From assembly GCF_014349235.1 (NCBI RefSeq), contig NZ_JACSOH010000001.1, positions 124,001 to 188,000 on the forward strand: a DNA stretch of 64,000 nucleotides, read 5' to 3'. Shown here one piece after another: positions 40,833 through 50,382 of the stretch. The notes under the pieces are model-generated. The model was not told the origin of the DNA. It did not search any database and saw nothing but the letters and a program-made list of their open reading frames with translations. Origin of the DNA: Cytophaga sp. FL35 (lineage in GTDB: Bacteria > Bacteroidota > Bacteroidia > Flavobacteriales > Flavobacteriaceae). The stretch's first letter is position 1; every line of letters starts with the position of its first letter. Both the position numbers and the translations under genes were made by a program.

Positions 40833-43343
40833 TTAATCCAAATCTGAACGCTCTAGGGGTAAATATATGATGAATTGAGCACCCTGTCCTTTTTGTGAAG
40901 TTGCTCTTATGTATCCTTTATGATTTTCAATGATTTTTTTAACAATGGCGAGACCAATGCCCGTACCTTGATATTCCAACTTTCCGTGTAACCGCTGAAA
41001 TATTTCAAATATCTTCTCCGCATTCTCATCTTCAAACCCAATACCGTTGTCCTTAAATGAGATTTTTAAATAGTCTTCATCCGGCACATAATCTTCAATT
41101 TCTATTTCATGCCCATGTACTTTGTCACTTTCTATGGTAATAATAGGTACTTGGTCCTTGTTACTAAACTTGATCGAGTTCTCCAATAAGTTCTGAAACA
41201 CCTGTTTCATTTGAAAAGGAATCACTTTCAAAACTCCTAATTCACCAAATTTAACCTTGGCGTTTGATTCCTCTACACTTCCAGAAATGTTTTCCAGAAC
41301 ACTCTCCAAAATGGAGGACAAATCAGTTTCCTCAAATTGAAAGTTCTCGCTTCCCGTTCTTGAATAGGCCAATAACTCATTGATCAGCGTACGCATGCGC
41401 TCTATGGCATTATCTATTCTATCCATATAGCTTTTACTTCTGGAGGAAACATTCTCCCCATCAAAAGCAATGACCCTTTCCATAAACATTTGAATTTTTC
41501 TTAGAGGTTCTTTCAGGTCATGACTTGCTATATAGGCAAATGATTCCAGTTCTGCATTGGTAGACTTTAGCTTTTTTACAGTGTCCTGTAATTGCTCATT
41601 AGAACCTTCAAGCTGGTAAGTTCGTTCCTCTACTTGTTTTTCCAATTTTTTTGAAAAATCTTCAAGCTTTAATCTACTTAGTACGCGCTGCGTGGTATCA
41701 TTTACTACGATAATGGACTTATGAATCGTATTGTCTATTTCACGTAACGGATGACAGGAGAAATCCACATAGAGTCCGTCTTTATCCTTACTACCTGAGG
41801 CCCAAAGCATATCTCCCAATCTAACAGTCTCCCCTTTCGTGGTGCAAGTTCTAACCTCATCCAACAACTGAACGTTTAGAGGATTGGGCAATAAATCATT
41901 CAATCGTTTTCCCACAACATCCTTGCGTTTCCTTTTTACAAATTCATCTAAAAAGGTATCGTTCATGGTTTCCACAATCAAATCCGGACCTTCTACAATG
42001 GCCATGGCTATGGGAAACTGGTCAAACACATTTCTTATCTTGACTTCGGTTTCTTCCACCCCAAATTTAGCTCGTACATTATCTGTAACGTCATAGGCAA
42101 CCAATACTATCTCTACCACAACGCCGTCTTCTATTACGGGTTTAAATATAAAGTTGTAAAACCCCCTTTGTAGTAACCCTTCTTTTTCCAGAGTCAACGG
42201 ATATTCCGTTCCTGTTTGTTCCCGTTTGGTATTTTTTATTTCGGCAAGAATAGGTTCCAATCCATTACGGGTTTCAGGTAATATATCAAATAAAGGAATA
42301 TCTTGGCATTCATATAGGCTTTTGCTCCACATCTGCAATGCCTTTTGATTGACGACGTTCACCGTAAAATCTTCGGCATCCACAATAACAATACCTATAG
42401 GGGCATTTTCTACCAGCTGTCTGAAGCGCTCCTCTTTTTTACGTAAGTTTCTAAGCGTATTCTGTTGCTCCGTAATATCTTGAAAGGTACCGTTAAAGCG
42501 TTGAAGCCTTCCTTCTTTTGTATAGAGCGCCCTACCCACGGCCCTTATTTCTCTTTTTTTCTGGGTCTGTTCATTTTTAATTATAAAGGACACATCTAAA
42601 ACTTGATTGGTTTCTGGAGTGAGAACCTTTTGTATACTACGTTTAATTCGTTCTCTATCGGTAGGCTCAACGATGGACAAAAGTTCATTAGGTGATTTGA
42701 TATTGCTTTCTCCCAATCCGGACCATATCAAACTACGATCATTTATTTTGATGGTGGAATTTTCATGCACATAATCCCAAGTTCCCAAATCGGCAGCGTC
42801 AATGGCCAGTTGGAGTTCATTGCTTTTCTCCTCCAATCTTTTCATTGCCAAAACACTGTCCGTTGTTTCACTGCAGGTAACGAATACACCTTCTACATTC
42901 GTTCCGTCCCCAATTACGGGAGTATATCCAAAAGTCCAATAGACCTCTTCAATACTTCCATTCCTATAAATGGGTATCAATTGATTTTCCAAATAAACGG
43001 AATCCCTATCTATCATCACTCTTTGAAGAAGTGGGTAAATGGTATCCCAAATTTCTGGCCATGCTTCCTCACCGGGAAGACCTAAAATATTGGGGTGCTT
43101 ACCTTCCTTCCCTAAACTAGGCCTATAGGCATCGTTATAAAAACACCGAAGTTCCTTTCCCCAAAACAAAAACATGGGCACCTTGCTATTGAGCAACATA
43201 CTCAAAATGGGCCTTATGCTTTGTGGCCAATTACCAGGATGACCCATGGCTGTTGCTGTCCAATCCTTTTCTCTTGTTATTTTCCCCATCTTTCCACCTC
43301 CTTGCAAGAAGGGTAGCTCAGCTTCAGTTGGTAGGTTTCCCAT
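40833..43343 (-). CDS. Multi-PAS sensor histidine kinase
   Basis: This cytoplasmic kinase of 836 residues has four PAS/PAC-like repeats: about 25-160 (with DWTATAMGHPGNWPQSIRPIL), 180-300, 305-425 and 435-550. A coiled coil (about 560-600) leads to HisKA with H608 in IASHDLKEPLRKIQMF. The HATPase has LENSIKFSNKDQVP, KDNGIGFEDENAEKIFEIFQRLHGK and GTGIGLAIVKKII. The first repeat resembles those in bacteriophytochrome-associated kinases. No cognate regulator is adjacent; the DUF2383-like stress gene lies downstream on the same strand. Confidence 0.93.
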   Translation of the reverse strand: MGNLPTEAELPFLQGGGKMGKITREKDWTATAMGHPGNWPQSIRPILSMLLNSKVPMFLFWGKELRCFYNDAYRPSLGKEGKHPNILGLPGEEAWPEIWDTIYPLLQRVMIDRDSVYLENQLIPIYRNGSIEEVYWTFGYTPVIGDGTNVEGVFVTCSETTDSVLAMKRLEEKSNELQLAIDAADLGTWDYVHENSTIKINDRSLIWSGLGESNIKSPNELLSIVEPTDRERIKRSIQKVLTPETNQVLDVSFIIKNEQTQKKREIRAVGRALYTKEGRLQRFNGTFQDITEQQNTLRNLRKKEERFRQLVENAPIGIVIVDAEDFTVNVVNQKALQMWSKSLYECQDIPLFDILPETRNGLEPILAEIKNTKREQTGTEYPLTLEKEGLLQRGFYNFIFKPVIEDGVVVEIVLVAYDVTDNVRAKFGVEETEVKIRNVFDQFPIAMAIVEGPDLIVETMNDTFLDEFVKRKRKDVVGKRLNDLLPNPLNVQLLDEVRTCTTKGETVRLGDMLWASGSKDKDGLYVDFSCHPLREIDNTIHKSIIVVNDTTQRVLSRLKLEDFSKKLEKQVEERTYQLEGSNEQLQDTVKKLKSTNAELESFAYIASHDLKEPLRKIQMFMERVIAFDGENVSSRSKSYMDRIDNAIERMRTLINELLAYSRTGSENFQFEETDLSSILESVLENISGSVEESNAKVKFGELGVLKVIPFQMKQVFQNLLENSIKFSNKDQVPIITIESDKVHGHEIEIEDYVPDEDYLKISFKDNGIGFEDENAEKIFEIFQRLHGKLEYQGTGIGLAIVKKIIENHKGYIRATSQKGQGAQFIIYLPLERSDLD

Positions 43344-43674
43344 GCAATTAATTTATTTTAAGAGGATATCGCATCGCTCTTTGATCTAAATATTCTAAGT
43401 AACAGATAAAAGACCTCGAAAATATAAAATGGGAAGAAGAATTTTTAACTCAATAAAAGTGATAATTAACGTATCCATTCAATACTCAAAGTTTTTAAAA
43501 TATCAACCATGTTATTTTATATTTTTTCAATGTAAATAACTTAAAATCAAACCTTTTAAAGGCAAGCTACAGGAACATCAAAAGTAATTGACTTCCCCAA
43601 TACTAAGTAAAATCAGAAGCCTTTTCATTAACAGTTTTAACAATTTTTCACAAGTGGCTGAGATTCAATTTTTT

Positions 43675-43716
43675 ATTTGAAATTATCATTGCTTTATTCG
43701 AAATTATCATCGCTTT
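43675..43716 (+). repeat. 21-bp tandem duplication
   Basis: ATTTGAAATTATCATTGCTT plus T is followed directly by ATTCGAAATTATCATCGCTT plus T. The two 21-bp units differ at 2 positions. The second unit lies inside the open frame that follows. Confidence 0.8.
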
Positions 43717-43884
43717 GGAGAAGAACAACTGATTAAAACAACAAGTTTGAAGAGTTTTAGAATAAATGAGGATAGACCCTCGCACCATATTAGAAAGTTA
43801 GCTTTAACCTATGATGTTAAATTTGAGGAAGGCGTGGGTGCCCCTACCCTAAAACTTATTGATAAGGAAATTGGTCATGGTTAA
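43681..43884 (+). pseudogene. Possible gene remnant
   Basis: An open frame after a TGA ends at TAA with the segments TTSLKSFRINEDRPSHHIRK and LALTYDVKFEEGVGAPTLKL. It has balanced amino acids unlike random AT-rich frames, but no ATG, GTG or TTG in a sensible position with upstream signals. I do not recognise the family. Confidence 0.25.
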
Positions 43885-44210
43885 TTCAATCTTTACGAGC
43901 CTTTTCCAAGAATTAACGTTAGGACCTATAATTTAAAGTTAAAAAAGGAGCTTTCCTTTTTGAGGAAAAGTCTCCTACTATAAGCTTTAACGGTGAGACT
44001 AATTTTTTCATAAGCAACTAAGATTTTTCCAGGGCATACCTTCTAGGTGAAGTTTGGCAATTCTAAATATGGGGGTTGGGGATAATTAGAAATATTCCTA
44101 TCAAAATTACCTGTACGTATTCACTACTCATTAAAATGCCGAACAAATGTTTAACAAATTTGAATAAAAGTCTGATTTCTGATTCTTCCTTAATTTTTGG
44201 GAAAAATTAG

Positions 44211-44234
44211 GACCGACTCAAGTCGGTCTTTTTT
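44211..44234 (+). terminator. Orphan rho-independent terminator
   Basis: GACCGACT, CA, AGTCGGTC and then six T form a textbook terminator on the plus strand. Just before it is a second perfect hairpin TAATTTTT-GGG-AAAAATTA (44191-44209). No intact plus-strand gene lies upstream for over 40 kb of sequence reading leftward to the lacI-type gene, so it must end a relic transcript or a small RNA. Confidence 0.82.
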
Positions 44235-44329
44235 ATTTCCCGGAAATCAGGGTAAGACGGTAAGCATTTAATCTCCATTTTTGTTTTACTCTTTATTTAA
44301 AGATATTTAATACATAAATCGCTTTTCTA

Positions 44330-46885
44330 ATGTCAAATACAGCAACTACCAACTTGTTTACCTTTTCCTATCCTGATTTTTTTGAGGTTGATGCCCAAAA
44401 TAGAATAGGGTTTTGGGCCAGTGCCAAAAATGTATCTTTCCAGAACCAGTGGCCTAGTTTGCAAGTAGTGGTTTTAAAGCGGGAAGATTTAGAATCGGAT
44501 ACCTATACAGGTAGTACATGGCAAGAAAAATTTGAAGATTCTTGTTTGTCCCTGTATTATAAATCGGAAAAATTAGATGCGGAAGAAATGGTATTCAAAG
44601 GTTACCAAACCTACGTTTTTAGGGCACATACCGATGCTGCTTTTCAGCATACACATTTTAAGATTACTTATTTCTTTACCTGCCTGTTGTTAGACGATGA
44701 ATTTTATCTCGAATTTAGGGGCATTCATGAAAAAGTTGCGGGCAATACCTTGGCCAACTGGGTAGAAGAAGCTTTTAGTTCTCTTGTAATTATTGGTGAT
44801 GTAAAGGACAGGGCAGTTGCTTGGCAACAACATGTGCTGGACCAAGAAAAAGAAGAGCTAGCATTGAACCATAGTTATGAAACGGAAGAACCCGAAAAGA
44901 AAGTCTTTACGCCTCAGATGCCAGCAAATGGATTGGAATACCTAAAAATTGGCGATTTTACCTTCGAATTTATTCCAGACGAGTGCAAGGCCAGTATTCC
45001 AGATTTTTCAAGAATGCTTGTGGTAGACCTAGCGGCAAAAACCAAAGAACATAAAGAAGCCATCAAAACACAATTGCTAGACGATTATCCTGGCGATGGT
45101 AAAATAACCCTACAAATTCCTGCTAAAGGCATCTATGAAAATGGGGTGCCCACAGGTAAAATAGTATTTGAAGAGGGTAAGACCAATGCACCACTTTTCT
45201 TGCATACCAGATTTCAGGGTTTTGATTATCGTTTGGATTTTAATGGTACGGTTGAATTTAAAGAAGGCTGGTTATTGGTGTCTGGCGAAATGACCAAAAG
45301 CTATCACAACAAGGTTTTTCCTATACATCTAGCGAAGAAAATTTCTATTGAAAACCTAGATTGGAGCAACTACCAATTTACTTCTTTAGAAGAGTTGCAA
45401 ACGGGAAAACCCGAAAATGTGCGGCATATAGCTTTAGAAAACCCTGATTTTTTATCCTTGCCAAAGCAGTTTTTTACCTTTAAAAATCTTGAAAGTTTAA
45501 GTATTTCTCAACGGTCGCAATATTATGAAAAGCAGAAATTACCCCTAAGCGAAATACCGGAAGAAATTGGAGCGTTTACGGCATTAAAGCGGTTTCATCT
45601 AAATGGTGCTTCCGTAAAAGAAATACCAACACAAATGGGGGATTTGAAAAACCTAGAACACTTGAGTATTAACAACTGCTTGCTGACCAACCTGCCAGAT
45701 GGTGTTTTTAATTTGCCTAAGCTTAGCTATTTGTTCATGGCCAAAAACCAAATACAGGCCATACCAACCAACATACAATTGCCAGCGCTTACGCATATTG
45801 GCTTGGAACACAATTTGCTAAAGACCTTACCAGAAAGTTTGGCCCATCAACCTAAATTAAAAGATATTAAACTAGATGGGAACCCAATAGAAATGTTGCC
45901 GGAAGCCTTTAATGCAATAGAAAATATTGAATTAAACATAGCCGATAAAAAACGTTTACTAAATTTTGAATATCTAGGAGCAGATGGTAGGGGTTTGGCG
46001 CCTTGGAACGATTTAGCCTATTGGTCTGTATACGACTTGGATTTAATACCAGAGGTGTATAGCGCAATAGAAAAGAATAAACTAAATACCTATAAAACCC
46101 CCTTGGCGCATTTGGTTAAAAAAGCAATTGGATTTACCCATACCCAGAAAGAGGATTACAAAGAAATTGGTAACCATAGGTTTGGCGGCATGCCAGATTT
46201 ACCCATACGTATTCCGTATCCTAGGTTTGGACAAAATTGGAGAGCGCAGAAGCTAGATTATGTCTATGAATTTATAGGGCAAGTAAACTGTGAGGCAATT
46301 GCGCACCTACAAGACTATTTGCCCAGAACAGGCAGCTTGTTCTTTTTTCTAGAAACCATGCACAACATTTATGGGGGAGATAAGCATCCTGGCAAGGTAA
46401 TTTACGTGGCAAATAATAAAGAATTAGCCTCAGGAAACCGATTTCAATTTGAGGAAGATGATTATTTTGAAATGATAGGAACCGCCTACCAAGCTTTCAA
46501 GGTTGATGCTAAAATAATGAACAGTGCACCTAGTTTGTATGCCAGTTATGTAAATACCCATCTGTTTAAAGGCCCTTCTGAAAGTTTAAAAGATGAGGAA
46601 GATTTGCTAGACGATTTGTATGATACTTTTGAAAAACCATTAAATGAGCTAAATACCTATAACTATGCTATGAACAACCATGGCTTTACCCAGCACCAAG
46701 CACCAGAACTACAGGCTTCTTTGGCCCTAAAAGGAAATCCGGAAGACTGGGTAATTTTACTTACCGCAACCTCTTCTGGAGACATGCAATGGGGAGATGC
46801 CGGGGATATTTTTTACGTTATCCATAAAAGTGATTTGGCCAAGCAAGATTTTAGCAAGGTGTTCGTAACGTTGGAGAGTAGTTAA
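44330..46885 (+). CDS. Leucine-rich-repeat protein with C-terminal DUF1963 domain
   Basis: The 851-residue protein has no signal peptide. Residues about 1-150 (FTFSYPDFFEVDAQNRIGFW, LQVVVLKRED) resemble the DcrB/PsbP-like fold used in several immunity proteins. Residues about 200-340 are of unknown type. Leucine-rich repeats span about 355-545 (LKNLEHLSINNCLLTNLPDGVF). A YwqG/DUF1963 domain, about 600-851, includes IPYPRFGQN, DYVYEFIGQVNCEAI and SGDMQWGDAGDIFYVIH. DUF1963 and DcrB-like domains occur among immunity proteins to secreted toxins; that role is a hypothesis. It follows the relic region and shares no operon. Confidence 0.75.
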   Translation: MSNTATTNLFTFSYPDFFEVDAQNRIGFWASAKNVSFQNQWPSLQVVVLKREDLESDTYTGSTWQEKFEDSCLSLYYKSEKLDAEEMVFKGYQTYVFRAHTDAAFQHTHFKITYFFTCLLLDDEFYLEFRGIHEKVAGNTLANWVEEAFSSLVIIGDVKDRAVAWQQHVLDQEKEELALNHSYETEEPEKKVFTPQMPANGLEYLKIGDFTFEFIPDECKASIPDFSRMLVVDLAAKTKEHKEAIKTQLLDDYPGDGKITLQIPAKGIYENGVPTGKIVFEEGKTNAPLFLHTRFQGFDYRLDFNGTVEFKEGWLLVSGEMTKSYHNKVFPIHLAKKISIENLDWSNYQFTSLEELQTGKPENVRHIALENPDFLSLPKQFFTFKNLESLSISQRSQYYEKQKLPLSEIPEEIGAFTALKRFHLNGASVKEIPTQMGDLKNLEHLSINNCLLTNLPDGVFNLPKLSYLFMAKNQIQAIPTNIQLPALTHIGLEHNLLKTLPESLAHQPKLKDIKLDGNPIEMLPEAFNAIENIELNIADKKRLLNFEYLGADGRGLAPWNDLAYWSVYDLDLIPEVYSAIEKNKLNTYKTPLAHLVKKAIGFTHTQKEDYKEIGNHRFGGMPDLPIRIPYPRFGQNWRAQKLDYVYEFIGQVNCEAIAHLQDYLPRTGSLFFFLETMHNIYGGDKHPGKVIYVANNKELASGNRFQFEEDDYFEMIGTAYQAFKVDAKIMNSAPSLYASYVNTHLFKGPSESLKDEEDLLDDLYDTFEKPLNELNTYNYAMNNHGFTQHQAPELQASLALKGNPEDWVILLTATSSGDMQWGDAGDIFYVIHKSDLAKQDFSKVFVTLESS

Positions 46886-46900
46886 AATAGCCTAAGGGAA

Positions 46901-47947
46901 TTATTCCGGTGCCCCAATACAAAACAAGGTATCATCTTTGTTTACCGGAGGTGTCCCCACCATATAAAGAACCACCCCAGTGCCGGAAGCTTTTATAGTT
47001 TTAATGATTGCACCAAATTCATCGGTGATATACCCAATATCTTGCCCCTCTTGTACAAAATCACCAGCCTTTATATCACTATAAAAAATGCCTTTTGTTG
47101 ACGCTTTGATATATCCTTGGTCATTGTATTTCTTCAATTCAGAAGGTAAATCTAACTTTGTTCTGTACATCTGAAGTCCGTTCATCACATTATAGATTCC
47201 ATTTTTGTTCAAGGCAACCGCATCCGCTTGTACATTTCCTAATTTACCGGCTTCAAAACTCAATCCCACCTTCCCATCTTGGACGGCCTGCTTAAAGGCA
47301 TATTTCGCAGGTTCAGTATCCTTTAAAGTGTAATCATAAGAGACAATGTTGGAAAATCCACTGGTTTCCGATAATTTTTTCGCCATGGCTGTTGCTTTCG
47401 GTTGACCTTGATGATTATAGTAACAGACGAAGGGTATTAGGTCTTCACTTGCATCACCACCATGGATATCCAAAAACACATCGGTCAAGGGTATAATATT
47501 CTTGGTAATATAATGCGCAACTTGCTGAGTGACCGTTCCTTTCTCTTTTCCGGGAAATGCATTGTTCAAATTGACCCCGTCATTGGGATTAATAAAAACC
47601 GAACGTCCGTAAAAAGCAGCAGTACTACTGATTGGAATTACAATAAGACTTCCTTTTAAGTCCATCGGACGAATTTCTCCAAGAAACTCTTGAACCGCCA
47701 TAATTGGGGGATACTCATAGCCATGAACACCTGCCAATATAGTTAAAACCTTACCTTTCTCTTTTCCCTTGATAATAACAACGGGTAATTCCGCAGAGTT
47801 ACTTAAACTATCATTAAAGGATGCCTTAAACTTTAATAAAGAGCCCGCTTTGGTTTCTTCAAACTTATCTTTAAATGATTCTTGACCTATTGCTCCCATC
47901 GTTAGGAAGAAAAATAAAACAAGTACCCTCGAATGTACCCTCATCAC
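46901..47947 (-). CDS. Exported succinylglutamate desuccinylase/aspartoacylase-like protein
   Basis: The 348-residue protein has a Sec signal peptide (cleaved near IGQES). The M14-like metal site is H-x2-E in GVHGYEYP, with a later histidine in FLDIHGGDASE and a substrate arginine region SVFINPNDGVNLNNAFPG. The C-terminal 80 residues (STKGIFYSDIKAGDFVQEGQDIGYITDEF) look like a biotinyl-lipoyl barrel, as in AstE-type members. Role: probably hydrolysis of an N-acyl or amide bond in the periplasm. A Met one codon later is equally possible. Confidence 0.88.
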   Translation of the reverse strand: MMRVHSRVLVLFFFLTMGAIGQESFKDKFEETKAGSLLKFKASFNDSLSNSAELPVVIIKGKEKGKVLTILAGVHGYEYPPIMAVQEFLGEIRPMDLKGSLIVIPISSTAAFYGRSVFINPNDGVNLNNAFPGKEKGTVTQQVAHYITKNIIPLTDVFLDIHGGDASEDLIPFVCYYNHQGQPKATAMAKKLSETSGFSNIVSYDYTLKDTEPAKYAFKQAVQDGKVGLSFEAGKLGNVQADAVALNKNGIYNVMNGLQMYRTKLDLPSELKKYNDQGYIKASTKGIFYSDIKAGDFVQEGQDIGYITDEFGAIIKTIKASGTGVVLYMVGTPPVNKDDTLFCIGAPE

Positions 47948-48155
47948 CTATATATTTAAATTTCGTGTAAGCCTCAAATTCAGTAAAAGCCTAGCAAACC
48001 GTAAAATTAAAGAGAATCGATCAAAAATGATTTTAAGTAGTTGCTAATTTGAGATTATAATTTATCCAATTCTAGATAACGAACACTCGGAATTTGTATT
48101 AAAAACCAAACTATAATTAGTTTTGCAAACCTGTCTTGAATTCTAAAGTTTGTCC

Positions 48156-48731
48156 ATGAAAGCACTTCAAAATCATATCGCAAAGTATATTGATATTAAC
48201 GTAGATGAATTTGAAGAGTTATTCTATTATTTCAAGGTTATTCATATTAGGAAAAAAGACCATTTAGATATACACCTTCGTCCTGTATTTCAGTATAATT
48301 ACTTTGTTATCAAAGGATGTTTACATATGTATTTCTTGACAGAAAAAGGTGACCAACAATCTGTTCAGTTTGCCATTGAGAATTGGTGGGTCAACGATCC
48401 CTTGAGTCTATATCATCAAAAAGAAAGTGAATTTCAATTACAAGCAGTTGAGGAAAGCACAGTTTTGGCTATATCCCAAAGTGACCAAGAATTACTCTTA
48501 GCAGAACTACCAAAAATGGAGCGTTATTTTAAGGTGATGAACCAAATAGGATTCGGAGCCGCCCTGCACCGTATAAAATATATGTATGAAGCCTCAAAGG
48601 CAGCAAGATACTTTCAGTTTGTGGAAAGATATCCACAGTTCGCCCAACGGGTGCCCCAATATTTAATTGCTTCCTTCCTAGGTTTAACGCCTGAGTACGT
48701 AAGTGAAATTAGAGCGAAAAGTCGTTCTTAA
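48156..48731 (+). CDS. Short Crp/Fnr-family regulator
   Basis: The 191-residue protein has a cyclic-nucleotide-binding fold (about 10-120, KDHLDIHLRPVFQYNYFVIKGCLHMYF) without the phosphate-binding arginine pattern of true CRP. A C-terminal winged helix ends in IASFLGLTPEYVSEIRAKSR. This is the common Bacteroidota group that controls oxidative or quinone-stress genes next door. Here the next gene, 65 bp on, is an AhpD-like protein, a typical target. It is the only full Crp/Fnr protein in the window but its link to the sulfide operators is unsupported by position. Confidence 0.88.
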   Translation: MKALQNHIAKYIDINVDEFEELFYYFKVIHIRKKDHLDIHLRPVFQYNYFVIKGCLHMYFLTEKGDQQSVQFAIENWWVNDPLSLYHQKESEFQLQAVEESTVLAISQSDQELLLAELPKMERYFKVMNQIGFGAALHRIKYMYEASKAARYFQFVERYPQFAQRVPQYLIASFLGLTPEYVSEIRAKSRS

Positions 48732-48796
48732 ACCAGCTTAAGAAGATGTGATTTTTGCCTCTATACATTTGTATCAAATCAAAAAAATGATATAAA

Positions 48797-49246
48797 ATGG
48801 AACAGAGACTTAACATCTATGAAACTCAACCCGAAGCATTTAATGGCATGTTCGCTTTGGAAAAATTCTTGACTGAAGGTCCCCTCAACAAGAAGCAGAT
48901 TTCACTCATTAAAATGAGGGCCTCACAAATAAATGGATGTGCCTATTGCCTAGAAATGCACTCCAAAGAAGCTCTAAAAGCCGGTGAATGCCCAGAAAGA
49001 CTACACATTCTAACTGCTTGGAAAGACTCCAATCAATTTACCAATGACGAAAAAGTACTTTTAAGGATGACCGAAGAAATAACCAACATTCAAGAAAGTG
49101 GACTTACTGATGAGACCTATCAAATGGCCACAGAATTATTTGATACTGCAAGTCTCATCTCTATCATCATGGCAATTGCAACCATAAATTCCTGGAACCG
49201 AATCGCCATCAGTACACGGTTGGCATTTAACAATTCCGTTATATAA
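48797..49246 (+). CDS. AhpD-like carboxymuconolactone decarboxylase family protein
   Basis: This 149-residue helical protein has the redox motif CAYCLEMH (C-x2-C-x3-H) near residues 49-56, characteristic of AhpD-type alkylhydroperoxidases. It would reduce peroxides or act as a thiol partner in the cytoplasm. It follows a Crp/Fnr-type regulator gene, a frequent pairing in Bacteroidota. Confidence 0.92.
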   Translation: MEQRLNIYETQPEAFNGMFALEKFLTEGPLNKKQISLIKMRASQINGCAYCLEMHSKEALKAGECPERLHILTAWKDSNQFTNDEKVLLRMTEEITNIQESGLTDETYQMATELFDTASLISIIMAIATINSWNRIAISTRLAFNNSVI

Positions 49247-49462
49247 ATTAAATAGCTTTAAACGAGAATTTAGATTGATTTTAGGCCTAATCCCATTACC
49301 ACTTCTATTTCGCAATAACCGTTCTATTTGTATCACTTTTTGGTACAAAACTTACATGGCTTATCCTAACAAGCCTCTAGTTTTACATTGTTGCAACTAG
49401 TTATATGGAAACATGTTTTCGAAGATTTCAAAGTCAATTATTTACTAATAAAATAAAACATT

Positions 49463-49972
49463 ATGAACACTAGAAACATATACAAGTTACTCATCATATT
49501 TTCCCTATTACTAATGGGATGCAATGATGGGGAGGATGATCAAGTTGAGAATACTGAGCTAGAAGATTTAATCAATACGGATTATCCGGAGAAGAAACAG
49601 GAAGTGATAGAAACTTGGGACGCTATCGAGCAAAGCCTTAGAGAAGGTGACATTGATAAGCTTATTTCATTTCACGGATACAGTCCCAAGTTTACGGAGT
49701 ATAAGAACGGAGAAGCAGTAAATGGTGCCGAAGCCAATGAAACTTTTGAACGCAATACCTTTGGGGCCGTTACCGAGGTTGTAAAGTTTGACACCGAAGA
49801 TTTTAAGGTTTCCATTTATGGAGATGTCGCCAATGTGACTTTTCAGACCGACTTCCATTTAAAATTTGGTGATAATTTGGTCATAATAAATGAACAGACC
49901 ACTCTGTTATTTGTAAAAACCAACGATGGTTGGAAAATTGTTCATGAGCACCATTCTCCTTGGGCTCCATAA
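49463..49972 (+). CDS. SnoaL/NTF2-like lipoprotein
   Basis: The protein has 169 residues with a lipobox (LLLMGCNDGED) and an acidic flank. The body from about residue 45 (IETWDAIEQSLREGDIDKLISFHGYSPKFTEYKNG) to VKTNDGWKIVHEHHSPW is the cone-shaped SnoaL-like (DUF4440-type) fold. Function is unknown; many members are exported ligand-binding or stress proteins. Single gene. Confidence 0.8.
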   Translation: MNTRNIYKLLIIFSLLLMGCNDGEDDQVENTELEDLINTDYPEKKQEVIETWDAIEQSLREGDIDKLISFHGYSPKFTEYKNGEAVNGAEANETFERNTFGAVTEVVKFDTEDFKVSIYGDVANVTFQTDFHLKFGDNLVIINEQTTLLFVKTNDGWKIVHEHHSPWAP

Positions 49973-50382
49973 CGAAAAATATTAGTGAAGCTTGATGTAT
50001 AAAGTATTGATGGGGCCATATTCTTGTAATTAGTTCTTTGAAAATAGAAGCGCATTTATACTTCCCACTGGTTATATGAGCAAACAAGTCCGGTTGTACC
50101 GGTCTTGTTTGTTTCAAAAATTTAAGACCATTTTTGAATTTACCTAGTACAAAACAAACTACTCCTTAACTGTCCAAACATTACTTCATCCTTTTTAGAT
50201 TTTTCCTGAGTTAAAAAGCATCCAATATAATAGGTTTAAAAATCATTTTAAGCAAGTAAGTTCTTGGTATAACTTTGATAACATCAATATAACAATGAGA
50301 AGATAATGGTACACTTTTTAAATTATTCTATCAAAGTTTCTTTTTCATATTTAACCTAGATGAAAATTGAATACCCTAAAAA
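49973..50382. other. Intergenic region
   Basis: About 410 bases between convergent units. It contains one long hairpin (50081-50111) and otherwise nothing I can assign. Confidence 0.5.
50081..50111 (+). terminator. Probable terminator after SnoaL-like gene
   Basis: A 14-bp stem with one mismatch (CAAACAAGTCCGGT with ACCGGTCTTGTTTG) has a 3-base loop and is followed by TTTC. It lies 108 bp after the stop and has a weak T tract, so confidence is moderate. Confidence 0.5.

Larger units (their letters stand above)
43344..44210. other. Gene-poor relic-like region
   Basis: About 870 bases without a start-to-stop gene. It contains a 21-bp tandem duplication, a 67-codon open frame with protein-like composition but no start, and a run of poly-A/T. 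It ends at an orphan terminator. The stretch reads like the decayed remains of one or two genes. Confidence 0.5.

Noticed and set aside
48156-48731. The Crp/Fnr protein as the regulator of the sulfide operators
   Set aside because: It is 16 kb away, belongs to the group usually acting on its AhpD-like neighbour, and no GTAAC-N4-GTTAC site lies before either gene. Not excluded, but unsupported.
49388-49405. GTTGCAACTAGTTATA as another Zur-type box
   Set aside because: One arm fits TGCAACT but the other is off by one base and the spacer is missing; the adjacent lipoprotein has no metal theme.
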